Source: Actinophytocola sp050699915
GTDB lineage: Bacteria; Actinomycetota; Actinomycetes; Mycobacteriales; Pseudonocardiaceae
Direction: 5' to 3'
Length of the DNA: 64,000 bases
Assembly (NCBI RefSeq): GCF_050699915.1
Contig: NZ_JBOHGA010000002.1
Location: forward strand, 1 to 64,000
The position numbers and the translations under genes were made by a program. Positions 50,208-59,378 of this stretch are shown in pieces. Every line of letters begins with the position of its first letter. Position 1 is the stretch's first letter. The notes beneath the pieces are model-generated. The model did not search any database. It was not told where the DNA came from and saw nothing but the letters and a program-made list of their open reading frames with translations.

Positions 50208-50224
50208 CCGACGAACCAGGACTG

Positions 50225-51355
50225 TCAGTCGGGTGAGATCACCAGGCGGAGCAGGTTTCGGAAGGCGTCACGGTCCACTGTGCACTGTTCGGCCGCGAGC
50301 CAGCCGCCGACCTCGTGGACGAACCGCTCCGGCGTCATCGACGGGACCTCGCTCGGGTCGTCGCCCACCGTGATCTCGCCCGCGCGGCGGGGATGGAGCA
50401 GCAGCACGCCGCGGAGCTCGAGACCCGGAAACCGGGTGCGGTACGCGTCGATCCAGTCCGGCAGCCGGGCCGCGCCGCCGCGGAACCGGTGGCCGTTGCG
50501 CAGCAGGTCGCCCTCGTCGTCGACGTCGTAGTGGCCGGGCAGCCACAGCTTCGACTCGACCAGCACCAGCCGGCGGCCGCACAGCACCGCGTGGTCGATG
50601 TCGGCGAACACGGAGCCGGTCTCCGCCGCCAGTCCGTGGAAGATCCGGACCCCGGGGATGCGTGCCAGGTACCGGTCGAGCAGCTCCGCGGTGAGTCGCT
50701 CGGCCACCTCGTCCACCTCGGCGCCCGGGCCGCCGAACACCACCCGGGTGCCGAACTCCGCGGTGAACTCCCGGTCGACCCTGCTGGCCGCGAGGTGCCG
50801 CCGGGCGAGGACCACAAGGGCCGCGGCCGAACCGGCGAGCAGCAGCCACCACACGACCAGCACCGTGACCGGCGGGGAGACCAGCACCTGCACCAGGAGC
50901 AGCACGACCCAGCCACCCGCCGCGGCCAGCACCACGGCGCGGTCGGGCCGGGCGGGCGGGAGCAGCGCGGTCCGATCCGTCGCGCGCACCTCGTCCCACC
51001 ACGCGATCGCGTCGGTGGAGAGGGTGGGCAGCGTAGGGGTGAAGGCGGGGTCCTCCCGGCGCCGCGCGGCTCGCCGGGGCGGCTCGTCCGCGCCGGTGTC
51101 GTACCTGCCGTTGTGCCTGTCGCGGTCGTGCTGGTCGCGGTCGTGCTGGTCGTCGTGTCCGCCGTCGTCGTACTCGTCGCGGCGTTCGGGGTCGGTCAGG
51201 GTCTCGTACGCCTCGCGCAGGAGTCGGAACGTCCCCGCCGTGCCGCCCGCGTCGGGGTGCATCACCTTGGCGAGCGACCGGTACGCCGACCTGATCTGGG
51301 CGGCGGACGCGTTGCGAGCCACCCCGAGGAGCTCGTAGTAGTCGACCCCGCGCAC
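50225..51355 (-). CDS. J-domain / membrane / NERD-like fusion protein
   Basis: A 376-residue protein. Residues 4-62 form a DnaJ domain with the HPD signature in KVMHPDAGG. An Asp/His-rich linker (GGHDDQHDRDQHDRDRH) follows. Two membrane segments lie at about 140-160 and 164-185. The C-terminal 190 residues are nuclease-related (NERD-like): ADIDHAVLCGRRLVLVESKLW carries the Asp and E-x-K typical of that fold. A J-domain joined to a membrane-bound NERD module suggests recruitment of Hsp70 to a nuclease-like or DNA/RNA-binding part at the membrane. The function is not established. GTG 51355. It is convergent with the TetR gene. Confidence 0.75.
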   Translation of the reverse strand: MRGVDYYELLGVARNASAAQIRSAYRSLAKVMHPDAGGTAGTFRLLREAYETLTDPERRDEYDDGGHDDQHDRDQHDRDRHNGRYDTGADEPPRRAARRREDPAFTPTLPTLSTDAIAWWDEVRATDRTALLPPARPDRAVVLAAAGGWVVLLLVQVLVSPPVTVLVVWWLLLAGSAAALVVLARRHLAASRVDREFTAEFGTRVVFGGPGAEVDEVAERLTAELLDRYLARIPGVRIFHGLAAETGSVFADIDHAVLCGRRLVLVESKLWLPGHYDVDDEGDLLRNGHRFRGGAARLPDWIDAYRTRFPGLELRGVLLLHPRRAGEITVGDDPSEVPSMTPERFVHEVGGWLAAEQCTVDRDAFRNLLRLVISPD

Positions 51356-51427
51356 CGCACCGCCCGTCTTCCGCCTGTCGCGCGGGACAGGTTATGCGCC
51401 CGACCCGTTCGTGCGTCGTCCGCCCGT

Positions 51428-52573
51428 CTAGCGACGCCGGTGGGTGTTGAGCCGGGCGGCTTGTCGGGTGAGGTGGTCGCGCTCGGCCAGGTTGGCGGCG
51501 TGGTGGGCGGCCTCGGCGTAGAGCCGTGCCGCCGTCGCGAGGTCGCCGTCGCGTTCGTGGAGGTAGGCGGCCACCGCAGTGTGGCGGGGGAGCGAGTCGT
51601 CCAGCGCCGCGAGCGCGGCCAGCCCGGCGCGCGGTCCGTCGGCCTCGCCGACGGCGACCGCGCGGTTGAGCCGGACGACCGGGCTGTCGGTCAGCCGGGC
51701 GAGCTCGTCGTACCACTCGACGATCTGCACCCAGTCGGTCTCCTCGGCGGTCTGCGCGTCGGCGTGCAGCGCCGCGATGGCGGCCTGGGCCTGGAACTCG
51801 CCCAGTCGGTCGCGGACCAGCGCCGCCTGCAGGATCTCGACCCCCTCGGCGATCGACTCGGTGTCCCAGCGGCCGCGGTCCTGCTCGGCGAGCGGCACCA
51901 GGCTGCCGTCGGGCGTGGTGCGGGTGGCGCGCCGGGCGTGGTGCAGCAGCATCAGGGCGAGCAACCCGGCCACCTCGGGGTGGTCGATCGCCGCGGCGAG
52001 CTGGCGGGTGAGCCGGATGGCCTCGGCGGCGAGGTCGACGTCGCCGGAGTAGCCCTCGTTGAACACCAGGTAGAGGACGCGCAGCACGGTGGCGACGTCG
52101 CCGGGCTGGTCGAGCCGCACGCCCGAGACGGTCCGCTTGGCCCGGCTGATGCGCTGCGCCATGGTCGCCTCCGGCACCAGGTAGGCCTGGGCGATCTGGC
52201 GGGTGGTCAGCCCGCCGACGGCGCGCAGCGTGAGCGCGACCGCGGACGACGGCGTCAGCGACGGGTGGGCGCACAGGAAGTACAGCTGAAGGGTCTCGTC
52301 GGCGTCCGGCGTGGGCCCGGGCGCCGGCTCCTCGTCGACGAGGTCCTCCCGGCGGCGGCGCGCGCCGTCCGCGCGGGTCGCGTCGAGGAACCGGCGCCAG
52401 GCCACGGTGACCAGCCAGCCCTTCGGGTCGCGTGGCGGGTCGGCCGGCCAGGTGCGGACCGCCTCGACCAGCGCGTCCTGCACGGCATCCTCCGCCGCCG
52501 CGAAGTCGGCTCCGCGGCGGCAGAGGATGCCGAGCACGTTCGGCGTGAGGCTCCGGAGCAGGGCCTCGTCCAT
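51428..52573 (-). CDS. ECF RNA polymerase sigma factor with C-terminal extension
   Basis: About 381 residues. Region 2 includes FAAAEDAVQDALVEAVRTWP and GWLVTVAWRRFLDATRA; region 4 includes LTLRAVGGLTTRQIAQAYLVPEATMAQRISRAK. A roughly 200-residue helical C-terminal domain (DUF6596-like, with LYLVFNEGYSG and RLNRAVAVGEADGP) is characteristic of this ECF group. Such sigma factors are regularly encoded with a YCII-family protein, as here. ATG 52573 is used; GTG 52585, which overlaps the YCII stop as GTGA, is equally possible. No anti-sigma gene is present, so control may run through the C-terminal domain. Confidence 0.88.
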   Translation of the reverse strand: MDEALLRSLTPNVLGILCRRGADFAAAEDAVQDALVEAVRTWPADPPRDPKGWLVTVAWRRFLDATRADGARRRREDLVDEEPAPGPTPDADETLQLYFLCAHPSLTPSSAVALTLRAVGGLTTRQIAQAYLVPEATMAQRISRAKRTVSGVRLDQPGDVATVLRVLYLVFNEGYSGDVDLAAEAIRLTRQLAAAIDHPEVAGLLALMLLHHARRATRTTPDGSLVPLAEQDRGRWDTESIAEGVEILQAALVRDRLGEFQAQAAIAALHADAQTAEETDWVQIVEWYDELARLTDSPVVRLNRAVAVGEADGPRAGLAALAALDDSLPRHTAVAAYLHERDGDLATAARLYAEAAHHAANLAERDHLTRQAARLNTHRRR

Positions 52574-52581
52574 CTGGGACG

Positions 52582-52989
52582 TCACTCCATGATGATGGGC
52601 GGCGAGCCGTAGAACGGGCGCAGCTCGAGCCACTCGTGGATCGGCTTCCCGCCCGCGCCCGGCGCCGCGGACAGCTCGCCGGCCAGCTCCACTGCCCGCT
52701 CGTAGCTGTCGACGTCGATGATCGTCCAGCCGGCGATGAGATCCTTCGTCTCGGCGAACGGGCCGTCGGTGACCGGCGGGCGACCCTCGCCGTCGAACCG
52801 GACGAACGTGCCCTCGGGGGACAGCGCCTGGTGCTCGACGAACTCGCCGGTCTCCTCCAGCCGGGTCGCGAAGTCGCGCATGTACTGCACGTGCGCCGTG
52901 ATCTCTTCCGGCGTCCACTGTTCCATCGGCACGTCGTTGGCCGCCGCCGGCGCGCCGCGGTAGTGCTTGAGCAGCAGGTACTTGGGCAT
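52582..52989 (-). CDS. YCII-family protein
   Basis: A 135-residue YCII/DGPF-fold protein: MPKYLLLKHY at the start, then EFVEHQALSPEG, the hallmark TDGPFAETKDLIAGWTIIDVDSYERAVELA, and LELRPF at the end. These ferredoxin-like dimers have a conserved His-Asp pair but no agreed reaction; the link to the ECF sigma factor downstream is conserved in many actinomycetes. It is the first gene of the pair. Confidence 0.88.
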   Translation of the reverse strand: MPKYLLLKHYRGAPAAANDVPMEQWTPEEITAHVQYMRDFATRLEETGEFVEHQALSPEGTFVRFDGEGRPPVTDGPFAETKDLIAGWTIIDVDSYERAVELAGELSAAPGAGGKPIHEWLELRPFYGSPPIIME

Positions 52990-53071
52990 CGTCTTCTCCT
53001 AGATCTGGTTCGACCCATTCTGGTCGCGTTCACCGCGGGGACGGAGCCGGCCGCGGGTTCTCGACATCACC

Positions 53072-53509
53072 TCACGAGATCGTTTCCGCCAGTTCGACGA
53101 TGATCCCCGCGGGGCCGCGGACGTAGCAGAGCCAGTAGCTGTCCTCGTACCGGACCAGCTCGCCCACCAGCTCGGCGCCGTGCGGCCGCAGTCGGTCGAG
53201 GACGTCGTGGAGGTCGTCCACCGCGAACAGGAGGTGCCGGATGCCGGGCGTGTTCGCCGGCGCGTGTGGGTCGCCGGCCGGACCCGACGGCGCGTGGTAC
53301 CTGCACAGCTCGAGGCGTGTTCGGGTGTCCGGGACCCGCATCATCGCGATGTCCGACCGGACGCCTTCGAGCCCGTTGATGAGATCCACCACGCGGCCCT
53401 CGACCGTCGCCTCGCCCTCCAGCTCGAGCCCGAGCTCGACGAAGAACGCCACCGCGGCCGCGAGGTCGTCGACGACGACGCCGACGTGTTCCATCCCTAG
53501 GATCGTCAC
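53072..53509 (-). CDS. VOC-family protein (glyoxalase-like)
   Basis: A 145-residue VOC protein. MEHVGVVVDDLAAAVAFFVELGLELEGE opens the first module. The second module begins GIRHLLFAVDDLHDVLDRLRPHGAELVGEL and closes with YVRGPAGIIVELAE. Metal-type residues are present (His in EHVG and RHLLF, Glu in VELAE), so an enzymatic lyase or dioxygenase is possible; the substrate is unknown. GTG 53509 is chosen because GGGAG lies seven bases upstream. Confidence 0.82.
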   Translation of the reverse strand: MTILGMEHVGVVVDDLAAAVAFFVELGLELEGEATVEGRVVDLINGLEGVRSDIAMMRVPDTRTRLELCRYHAPSGPAGDPHAPANTPGIRHLLFAVDDLHDVLDRLRPHGAELVGELVRYEDSYWLCYVRGPAGIIVELAETIS

Positions 53510-53609
53510 TGGAGTTCTCCCTCTTCGGATCGTGACAGGACACCCCGGGGACGGAGCTGTGCGCGGCACTTCGACACGGCCGACTGTGACCTGTGCCACA
53601 GCGTGCGCG

Positions 53610-54785
53610 TCAGGCCGTGGTGAAGCCGACCCGGTACAGCTTGCCCGGGAGGTCGGTCACCAGGTACAGCTCGCCGTCGCGGTCCGCGCCGAACGCGTTG
53701 ACGTACTCGGGGAAGGTGCCGATCGGGGCGGCGCTGTGGGTGCCGTCGCCGTTGGCGCGCAGCCCGTACGCGGTCATGGCGCAGAAGTCGGCCGCGATGT
53801 ACGTGCCCGCCGCCAGCTCGGCGAACTCCTGCCCGCGGTACACGAGCCCGCCGATCACCGCGCAGCCCTCGACGCCCGAGCGGTAGTGGAACACCGGGGC
53901 CGTGTACTCGGCGGCCTCGTCGCAGCGGGTCTCGTCGAAGACGATCGGACCCTCCATGCACGACCAGCCGAAGTTCTCGCCACCATCGCTCGGGCCGATG
54001 TGGTCGACCTCCTCGTAGCGGCCCTGCCCGACGTCGGCGATCCACAGTGACCGGTCGGCCTCGTCGAACGCGAACTTCCACGGGTTGCGCAGGCCCCACG
54101 CCCAGATCTCCGGCCGCGTGTCCGCGACGCCGACGAACGGGTTGTCCGGCGGTACGCAGTAGGGGAGCGGGTCACAGGCCCGGCTCACGTCGATGCGCAG
54201 TATCTTGCCCAGCAACGTGTTCCGGTTCTGTCCGCTGCCGAGCGGGTCGCCGCCGCTGCCGCCGTCGCCGATGCCCAGGTACAGGAAGCCGTCCGGGCCG
54301 AACGTGACATGTCCGCCGTTGTGGTTGCCGAACTCCGCGTGCTCCTGGGTGAGCAGCACCTCCTCGGCGCCCGTGGTGAGCGTGACCCGCGACAGGGTCA
54401 CGGCCGCGTCGGGCTCGCGCGTGTAGACGACGTAGACGGTGTCGCTGTAGGCGAAGTCCGGTGCCAGGGCCAGCCCGAGCAGGCCGCGCTCGGCGTCGGT
54501 CTCGTTCACCCGGTCGGTGATGTCGAGCACGGGGGTCGGCGCGAGGCCGGACGTCGGGTCGTACGAACGAATGCGGCCGGGCTTCTCGGTGACCAGCATC
54601 CTGCCGTCGGGCAGTCCCACGACCGCGGTGGGGCGGGACAGGTCCGCGGCCACCTCGGTGGTGGTGACCCGCAGCTGTTCCAGCGGAACATCCCGGCCAT
54701 CCGCGTTGGCGGGGCCTGCGATGGCCGTGGCCGTCGCGACGGCCACGATCGGTGCGATGAGATGGCGACTTCGTCGTCGGAGCAT
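53610..54785 (-). CDS. secreted PQQ-type sugar dehydrogenase (Hhip/soluble glucose dehydrogenase family)
   Basis: A 391-residue protein with a signal peptide (MLRRRSRHLIAPIVAVATATAIAGPANA). The six-bladed glucose/sorbosone dehydrogenase fold has PTAVVGLPDGRMLVTEKPGRIR, NHNGGHVTFGPDGFLYLGIGDGGSGGDP, EIWAWGLRNPWKFAFD and DVGQGRYEEVDHI, all family blocks. It would oxidise sugars outside the cell with pyrroloquinoline quinone and calcium, although no PQQ biosynthesis genes are nearby. Stands alone between convergent or unrelated genes. Confidence 0.9.
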   Translation of the reverse strand: MLRRRSRHLIAPIVAVATATAIAGPANADGRDVPLEQLRVTTTEVAADLSRPTAVVGLPDGRMLVTEKPGRIRSYDPTSGLAPTPVLDITDRVNETDAERGLLGLALAPDFAYSDTVYVVYTREPDAAVTLSRVTLTTGAEEVLLTQEHAEFGNHNGGHVTFGPDGFLYLGIGDGGSGGDPLGSGQNRNTLLGKILRIDVSRACDPLPYCVPPDNPFVGVADTRPEIWAWGLRNPWKFAFDEADRSLWIADVGQGRYEEVDHIGPSDGGENFGWSCMEGPIVFDETRCDEAAEYTAPVFHYRSGVEGCAVIGGLVYRGQEFAELAAGTYIAADFCAMTAYGLRANGDGTHSAAPIGTFPEYVNAFGADRDGELYLVTDLPGKLYRVGFTTA

Positions 54786-54880
54786 GCCGGGGTCTCCCTC
54801 GCGGTCAATGGTCTAGACAACTCATTGAACCACTCCGAGGGCGCGGCAGGTAGTCATCCGCCGACTCTTCGTCGCCGGGC

Positions 54881-55801
54881 CTAGGCGTTCGCCCGGCGGA
54901 GGCGTTCGGCCGCTTGTGGCCGGAGCGGGTCGGCGGGCGGTGGCGTGGTGCCGTGCAGTGCTTCCCACCGGACGTCGTGCGCCGCCGGCCACAGGCTGGC
55001 CGCCCACGCGATCTCCTGCTCCGCGGCCGTGAACGAGCGGCCTCGAAGGTCCTGATAGGCCGCCAGGAACGCCTCGGAGCTCTCGACCGGCGGCAGCGCG
55101 GGCGGTCCGACCTTGGCGAACGTCCCACTCGCCGCGCCCGCCAGCGCCGCCTCCGGTTGCCACGCCAGGCCGTCCCAGTCGTGCACCGCCCAGATCCGCC
55201 GGCCGTGCCAGCGGAGGTTCTGTGCCTCGTAGTCGGAGTAGCCCAGTACGCACGGCAGGCCGGCGGCCAGCAGCCGCCCGCGGGCCCGCTCGGCCGTCTC
55301 GACGACGTACGCGGGCACGGCGCTCTGGTCCCGTTCGTCGAGGAAGTCGATCGCCGGCCACAGCCCGGGATCCGTGTGGTCCCAACGCACCCAGCGTGGG
55401 TTCGGCAGCGGCGGCGCGACGGTCACGTCGGCCAGCTCGGCCATCAGCCGGGCGAACACCTCCGCGTAGTGCACGGCCACGTCCGGCGAGTCCCCGGGCA
55501 ACATGTCGCCGCCGGTTCGGGACTGTTCGGCATGGACGGCCAGCGAGCCCACCTCGACCACCGGCGTGAGCGGCCGGGCGCACGGAAACCCGCGCTCGGC
55601 CAACCGGGCCTGCGCCGCGACGCAGGAGGTGGCCCGACCGTCGTCGGGGCGGGCCTTGACCACGACGTCCGAGCCGTCGGCCAACCGCAGACCGATCACC
55701 ATCGAGATCCGCTGGATCCGGAACAGCACGTCGGCGGGCTCGCTACCCAGCTGGTCCAGACACCAGGCCGGCAACCAGTCCGGCAGATCATCCGATGGCA
55801 C
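54881..55801 (-). CDS. aminoglycoside phosphotransferase-like (APH/choline-kinase fold) protein
   Basis: A 306-residue kinase-fold protein. The N-lobe has LRLADGSDVVVKARPDDG with the ATP lysine. The catalytic region is VLGYSDYEAQNLRWHGRRIWAVHDWDGLAW, where the first Asp and Asn of the Brenner motif are kept but the usual His-Gly is Gly-Tyr-Ser, and HDWDG replaces the DFD/DWE metal motif. It could phosphorylate a small molecule, possibly an antibiotic; no link to the cluster at 10-42 kb is shown. GTG 55801 is chosen; longer frames run into the divergent gene. Confidence 0.75.
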   Translation of the reverse strand: MPSDDLPDWLPAWCLDQLGSEPADVLFRIQRISMVIGLRLADGSDVVVKARPDDGRATSCVAAQARLAERGFPCARPLTPVVEVGSLAVHAEQSRTGGDMLPGDSPDVAVHYAEVFARLMAELADVTVAPPLPNPRWVRWDHTDPGLWPAIDFLDERDQSAVPAYVVETAERARGRLLAAGLPCVLGYSDYEAQNLRWHGRRIWAVHDWDGLAWQPEAALAGAASGTFAKVGPPALPPVESSEAFLAAYQDLRGRSFTAAEQEIAWAASLWPAAHDVRWEALHGTTPPPADPLRPQAAERLRRANA

Positions 55802-55858
55802 GGAGTCGACTGTGCCAGGTGCGCCGAACGCACCGGAAGCGGCGGTAGGGTGTGCGCG

Positions 55859-56338
55859 ATGGTCACCGAGCTGCCTGTACGCATCGAGTTCACCCTGCCG
55901 GACGGCTGGCACCCGGCCCCGCCGGACGAGGTCGGCGCGCCCGGGGTCGCGTTCGTGGCGTTGCATCCGGCGTCGACGAACGGGTTCACCGCGAACATCA
56001 CGATCGCGGGTGAGCTGCGCGACCCGGCGCTGCCGATGGCGACGATCGCCGACGAGTCGTTGCGCCGCCTCGAGAACGTCGCCGTGTCGGTGCACGCCCG
56101 CGATCGCGCGGAGGTCGGCCCGGGCGACGCGCCGGGCATCACCCAGGTGGTGGACATCGAGATGGGCCCGGGCCAGCGGCTCGTGCAGTGCCAGGTCTAC
56201 CTGTCGATGAACGACGTCCACGACCCGCGTCGGCGCGCGGTGCTCGAGCTGGTGCTGACCTGCAAGCCCAACCAGCTCGACGACGTCCTCGCCGACTTCC
56301 AGCGGTTCGTGCAGACGGTCCGGCCCGCCGCCTCGTAG
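55859..56338 (+). CDS. LpqN-like small protein, function unknown
   Basis: A 159-residue soluble protein, MVTELPVRIEFTLPDGW at the start, then PGVAFVALHPASTNGFTANITIAGELRD and VYLSMNDVHDPRRRAVLELVLTCKPNQLDDVLADFQRFVQTV. The pattern resembles LpqN/PsbP-like folds found as substrates or partners in actinobacteria, here without a signal peptide. Diverges from the APH-like gene across 57 nt and ends before a strong terminator. Confidence 0.65.
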   Translation: MVTELPVRIEFTLPDGWHPAPPDEVGAPGVAFVALHPASTNGFTANITIAGELRDPALPMATIADESLRRLENVAVSVHARDRAEVGPGDAPGITQVVDIEMGPGQRLVQCQVYLSMNDVHDPRRRAVLELVLTCKPNQLDDVLADFQRFVQTVRPAAS

Positions 56339-56374
56339 CGCGGCGCGCACCTCGCCTTAGTCCATAGTGGACGG

Positions 56375-56409
56375 AAGGGCTCGGCGGCCATGTCGGCCGC
56401 CGAGCCCTT
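56375..56409. terminator. bidirectional hairpin terminator
   Basis: A perfect 15-bp stem (AAGGGCTCGGCGGCC and its complement) with the five-base loop ATGTC lies between the convergent genes ending at 56338 and 56433. No T-run is needed for many actinobacterial terminators. Confidence 0.85.
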
Positions 56410-56432
56410 AGTCGCCGTGTCAGGGGCGATGA

Positions 56433-59177
56433 TCAGAAACCGCCGCCACCGCCGAAGTCGCCTCCTCCGCCGCCGAAGTCTCCGCCACCGCCGCCGCCGA
56501 AGTCTCCGCCACCGCCGCCGCCGAAGTCTCCGCCGCCGCCGCCAAAGTCTCCGCCGCCGGTGTCTCCGCCACCGCTGAAGTCGCCGCTGGCGCCCCCGCC
56601 GCCAAAGTCTCCGCCGCCGCCGCTGAAGTCCCCACCGCCGGTGTCGCCACCGCCACTGAAGTCGCCGCTGGCGCCGCCGCCACCGGAGTCGCCACCACCG
56701 CCACTGAAGTCACCGCTGGCGCCGCCACCGCCGAAGTCGCCACCGCCACCGCCGAAGTCGCCACCGCCGCCGCTGAAGTCGCCGCTGCCGGTGTCGCCGG
56801 AGTTGCCACCGTCACCCAGGTCGCCGCTGATGTTGCCGGAGCCGGAGTCAGCCGAACCGTCGAGGCCGTCCGAGCCACCGGACTCGCCCAGATTGTCCGA
56901 GCCCTCGGAGCCGCTGATGGTGTCGGAACCGTTGCCACCGTCACCGTTGATACCGCGGGACGCGCCTCCATCCCCGGTCTGGTCCGCCGACGCCTGGTCT
57001 GCCGGAGCCTGGTCCGCAGGTGCCTGGTCGGCCGGGGCTTGATCGGCGGGTGCCTGGTCCGCGGGTGCTTGGTCGGCCGGTGCTTCGTCGGCGGGTGCTT
57101 GGTCGGCCGGTGCTTGATCGGCGGGTGCTTGGTCGGCCGGTGCTTGATCGGCGGGTGCTTGGTCGGCCGGAGCCTGGTCGGCGGGTGCTTGATCCGCGGG
57201 CGCCTGGTCTGCGGGTGCCTGGTCGGCCGGAGCCTGGTCTGCGGGTGCCTGGTCGGCCGGAGCCTGATCGGCCGGTGCCTGGTCCGCAGGCGCCTGGTCG
57301 GCCGGGGCCTGCTGCTGGTCGGCCGGAGCCTGCTGGTCCGCCGGAGCCTGTGGCTGCTCGGCAGTCGGCGGCTGCTGGGCCGGTGGCTGCTGGGCGTTCG
57401 GCGTGGCCGGGCCGAACGGGTTCAGCGAGTACGCCGCGTCGCGCACGGTCTGGTAGACCTTGACCGGATCCACCGTGACGTTGAAGCCGGCCTTGCCGCC
57501 GACTCCGATGGCCAACCCGGCGTCGGCACCGATGGTGAACTTGCCGTCCGGGGTCCGGCCGATCGTCGCGCGACCCTCGAAGCCGAAGCCGGCCTGGAGC
57601 TCGCCCGAGACGCCCGCCCGCAGGCCGCCGACGTCGGCGTGCCCTTCGCCGCGAGCCCTCGCGCCGATGAACGCGTTCGCACCCAGGTCCAACCCGTTGG
57701 TCCCGAGCGTGCCCTTCAACCCTCCTTCGGCGCCGAGCGACGCCCTCCCGGAGACCCCGAGCTCGGCGGGACCGGCCTGCAACGAGCCCTGTCCGGACAC
57801 CTCACCGAGGTAGGCCCGGGCGGCGGCCGACGCGTTGAGCCCGCTGTTGTTGACGCTCGCGTTGGCGGACAGCTCGCCGCCGAGAGCCCTGCCCTCGAGC
57901 CCGCCGTTGGCCGTGACGCCGCCGCCGAGGTCGGTCGAGCCCTGCGTGCTCCCCTCGAACACGCTGCCCTCGACCTTGGTGCTGCCGAGCGGGGTGTTGA
58001 AGTTCGGGGTTCCGGGCGTGGTCCGCGCGGCCAACGCGCCGGTCTGGGAGGCGACCTCCGCTGACTGAACCTGCTGGTCCAGGGGAGTCACCTGCTGACC
58101 CGCCGAAGGGGCCTGCTGGTCCGCCGCGGGCGCCTGCTGGTCCGTCGCGACCGGGGCCTGCTGGCTGGCGCCGGCCGGCGCCGTGAGCTGACCACTGTCC
58201 GCCGGCGCCGTGACCTGGCCGCTGTTGGCCGGCAGCGTGTTGGCGACGATCGGGCCGTTGCTCGCCGGGGCCGCGTTCGGGGCGAGCTGACCGGTGTTCG
58301 TCGGCGTCCCGCTGAGGTCGAAGTCGCTCGTCGGCACCGGGCCCGGCAGGGTCGTCGGCACCGCCCGGACGAGCTCTCCCTGTGCGCTGATCGGGTGGCC
58401 GCCGAATGCGTCCCGCTCGGCCAGCTCGGTGGCGTTGTACGCGGCGGCGGTCTGGTTGAACGCCGCGATCGCGGCGTCCTGTTCCTGCGTCGACCGCGCG
58501 CTGTGGATGCCGTCGATGTTCCGGCTGAACTGGTCGCGGAAGCCGGCCCGGACATCCTTGTTGTACTGGTCGTTCAGGAAGGACTGGCCCATCTGCGCGT
58601 CGATCGCGGCCCTGTCCAGCGTCCGGCGCGTCTCGGCCGGCAACGACGTGGCGCGCAGCGCCTGCGCCGAGTACTGGCTGACGTAGCCCGGCGCCTCCGC
58701 CTTGGAGAGCACGTCCCGCATCGCCTCGACCTGCTGCTCGGAGTAGGCGATGTCGGGAACGCTCGTCGCGCCCTGTGCTGAGGGATTCCGCGTCTGCGGC
58801 CGGGCGGGTGCGACGGCCGGGACCTGCGCGACCGTGGAGCTCCGGTCGCCGGCCAGCTGGTAACCCTTGGGCAGCGGGGCGCGGTCGGTCTCCAGCGGCT
58901 GGGCCGCGGCCTGGGCAGCCGCCCCGAACAACGGGGCCGCCACGCTGGCCGCGAGCGCCACACCGGCGGCTGCCGCCGCCCGCTTGGACAGGTACCGGCG
59001 CTGGCGGCGGTTCGGCGGCTCCGCGTCGACCACGGCGACGTTCGAACCGCGGTGGTCGCAGGCAACTCCGCCGGGCGGCCTGATGTCCTCGGCCGGGCCG
59101 GGTTCCGCCAACATCTGGCTGGCGAACTGGTCCAGCCACGCCTGGTTGACGTTGTCGGCGCCTCGGTTGGCGTTCAT
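56433..59177 (-). CDS. large low-complexity surface-type protein with APADQ and Gly-rich repeats
   Basis: A 914-residue protein. A 55-residue N-terminus precedes RRQRRYLSKRAAAAAG and a hydrophobic stretch (about 65-92), probably a long signal or membrane anchor. A helical middle (about 100-290) is followed by a glycine-rich ectodomain with alternating SVNNSG/ASLGAEGGLKG units. About two dozen copies of the pentapeptide APADQ follow (nucleotides about 56977-57349). An extreme Gly-Asp-Phe tail with GGGGDFGGGG repeats runs to the end (56436-56790). ATG 59177 has GAGGGACC upstream. It may be a cell-envelope or sheath-like protein. No family is recognised, and repeat number probably varies between strains. 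Confidence 0.75.
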   Translation of the reverse strand: MNANRGADNVNQAWLDQFASQMLAEPGPAEDIRPPGGVACDHRGSNVAVVDAEPPNRRQRRYLSKRAAAAAGVALAASVAAPLFGAAAQAAAQPLETDRAPLPKGYQLAGDRSSTVAQVPAVAPARPQTRNPSAQGATSVPDIAYSEQQVEAMRDVLSKAEAPGYVSQYSAQALRATSLPAETRRTLDRAAIDAQMGQSFLNDQYNKDVRAGFRDQFSRNIDGIHSARSTQEQDAAIAAFNQTAAAYNATELAERDAFGGHPISAQGELVRAVPTTLPGPVPTSDFDLSGTPTNTGQLAPNAAPASNGPIVANTLPANSGQVTAPADSGQLTAPAGASQQAPVATDQQAPAADQQAPSAGQQVTPLDQQVQSAEVASQTGALAARTTPGTPNFNTPLGSTKVEGSVFEGSTQGSTDLGGGVTANGGLEGRALGGELSANASVNNSGLNASAAARAYLGEVSGQGSLQAGPAELGVSGRASLGAEGGLKGTLGTNGLDLGANAFIGARARGEGHADVGGLRAGVSGELQAGFGFEGRATIGRTPDGKFTIGADAGLAIGVGGKAGFNVTVDPVKVYQTVRDAAYSLNPFGPATPNAQQPPAQQPPTAEQPQAPADQQAPADQQQAPADQAPADQAPADQAPADQAPADQAPADQAPADQAPADQAPADQAPADQAPADQAPADQAPADQAPADQAPADEAPADQAPADQAPADQAPADQAPADQAPADQASADQTGDGGASRGINGDGGNGSDTISGSEGSDNLGESGGSDGLDGSADSGSGNISGDLGDGGNSGDTGSGDFSGGGGDFGGGGGDFGGGGASGDFSGGGGDSGGGGASGDFSGGGDTGGGDFSGGGGDFGGGGASGDFSGGGDTGGGDFGGGGGDFGGGGGGDFGGGGGGDFGGGGGDFGGGGGF

Positions 59178-59378
59178 CGAGAGGTCCCTCCATGCTCGGA
59201 CACGACAGGTCCCCCGGACCGGCTGGATCAGGAAGTCGTCGGGCACTGCGTCGGTGCCAACAGCCGACGCGAAATCCCGGTACGTCGTTAGGTAGTCACC
59301 GTTGCACAGGATGTTATGGAGGCGTAATCGACCAGGTCAACGGACCTTCGGCGGAACATTCCTAATTCCGCGCGACGG
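59178..59378. other. intergenic region
   Basis: A 201-base gap between the stop of the SDR gene and the start of the large repeat protein. It has an AT-rich core around 59290-59330 that could hold the promoter for the repeat-protein gene. No gene is seen. Confidence 0.4.

Noticed and set aside
50268..53033. 921-codon minus-strand frame overlapping the J-domain, sigma and YCII genes
   Set aside because: Crosses three well-supported genes in another frame.
56977..57349. Regular 15-bp array considered as a CRISPR-like repeat
   Set aside because: No spacers; it is an in-frame tandem encoding APADQ within a long gene.
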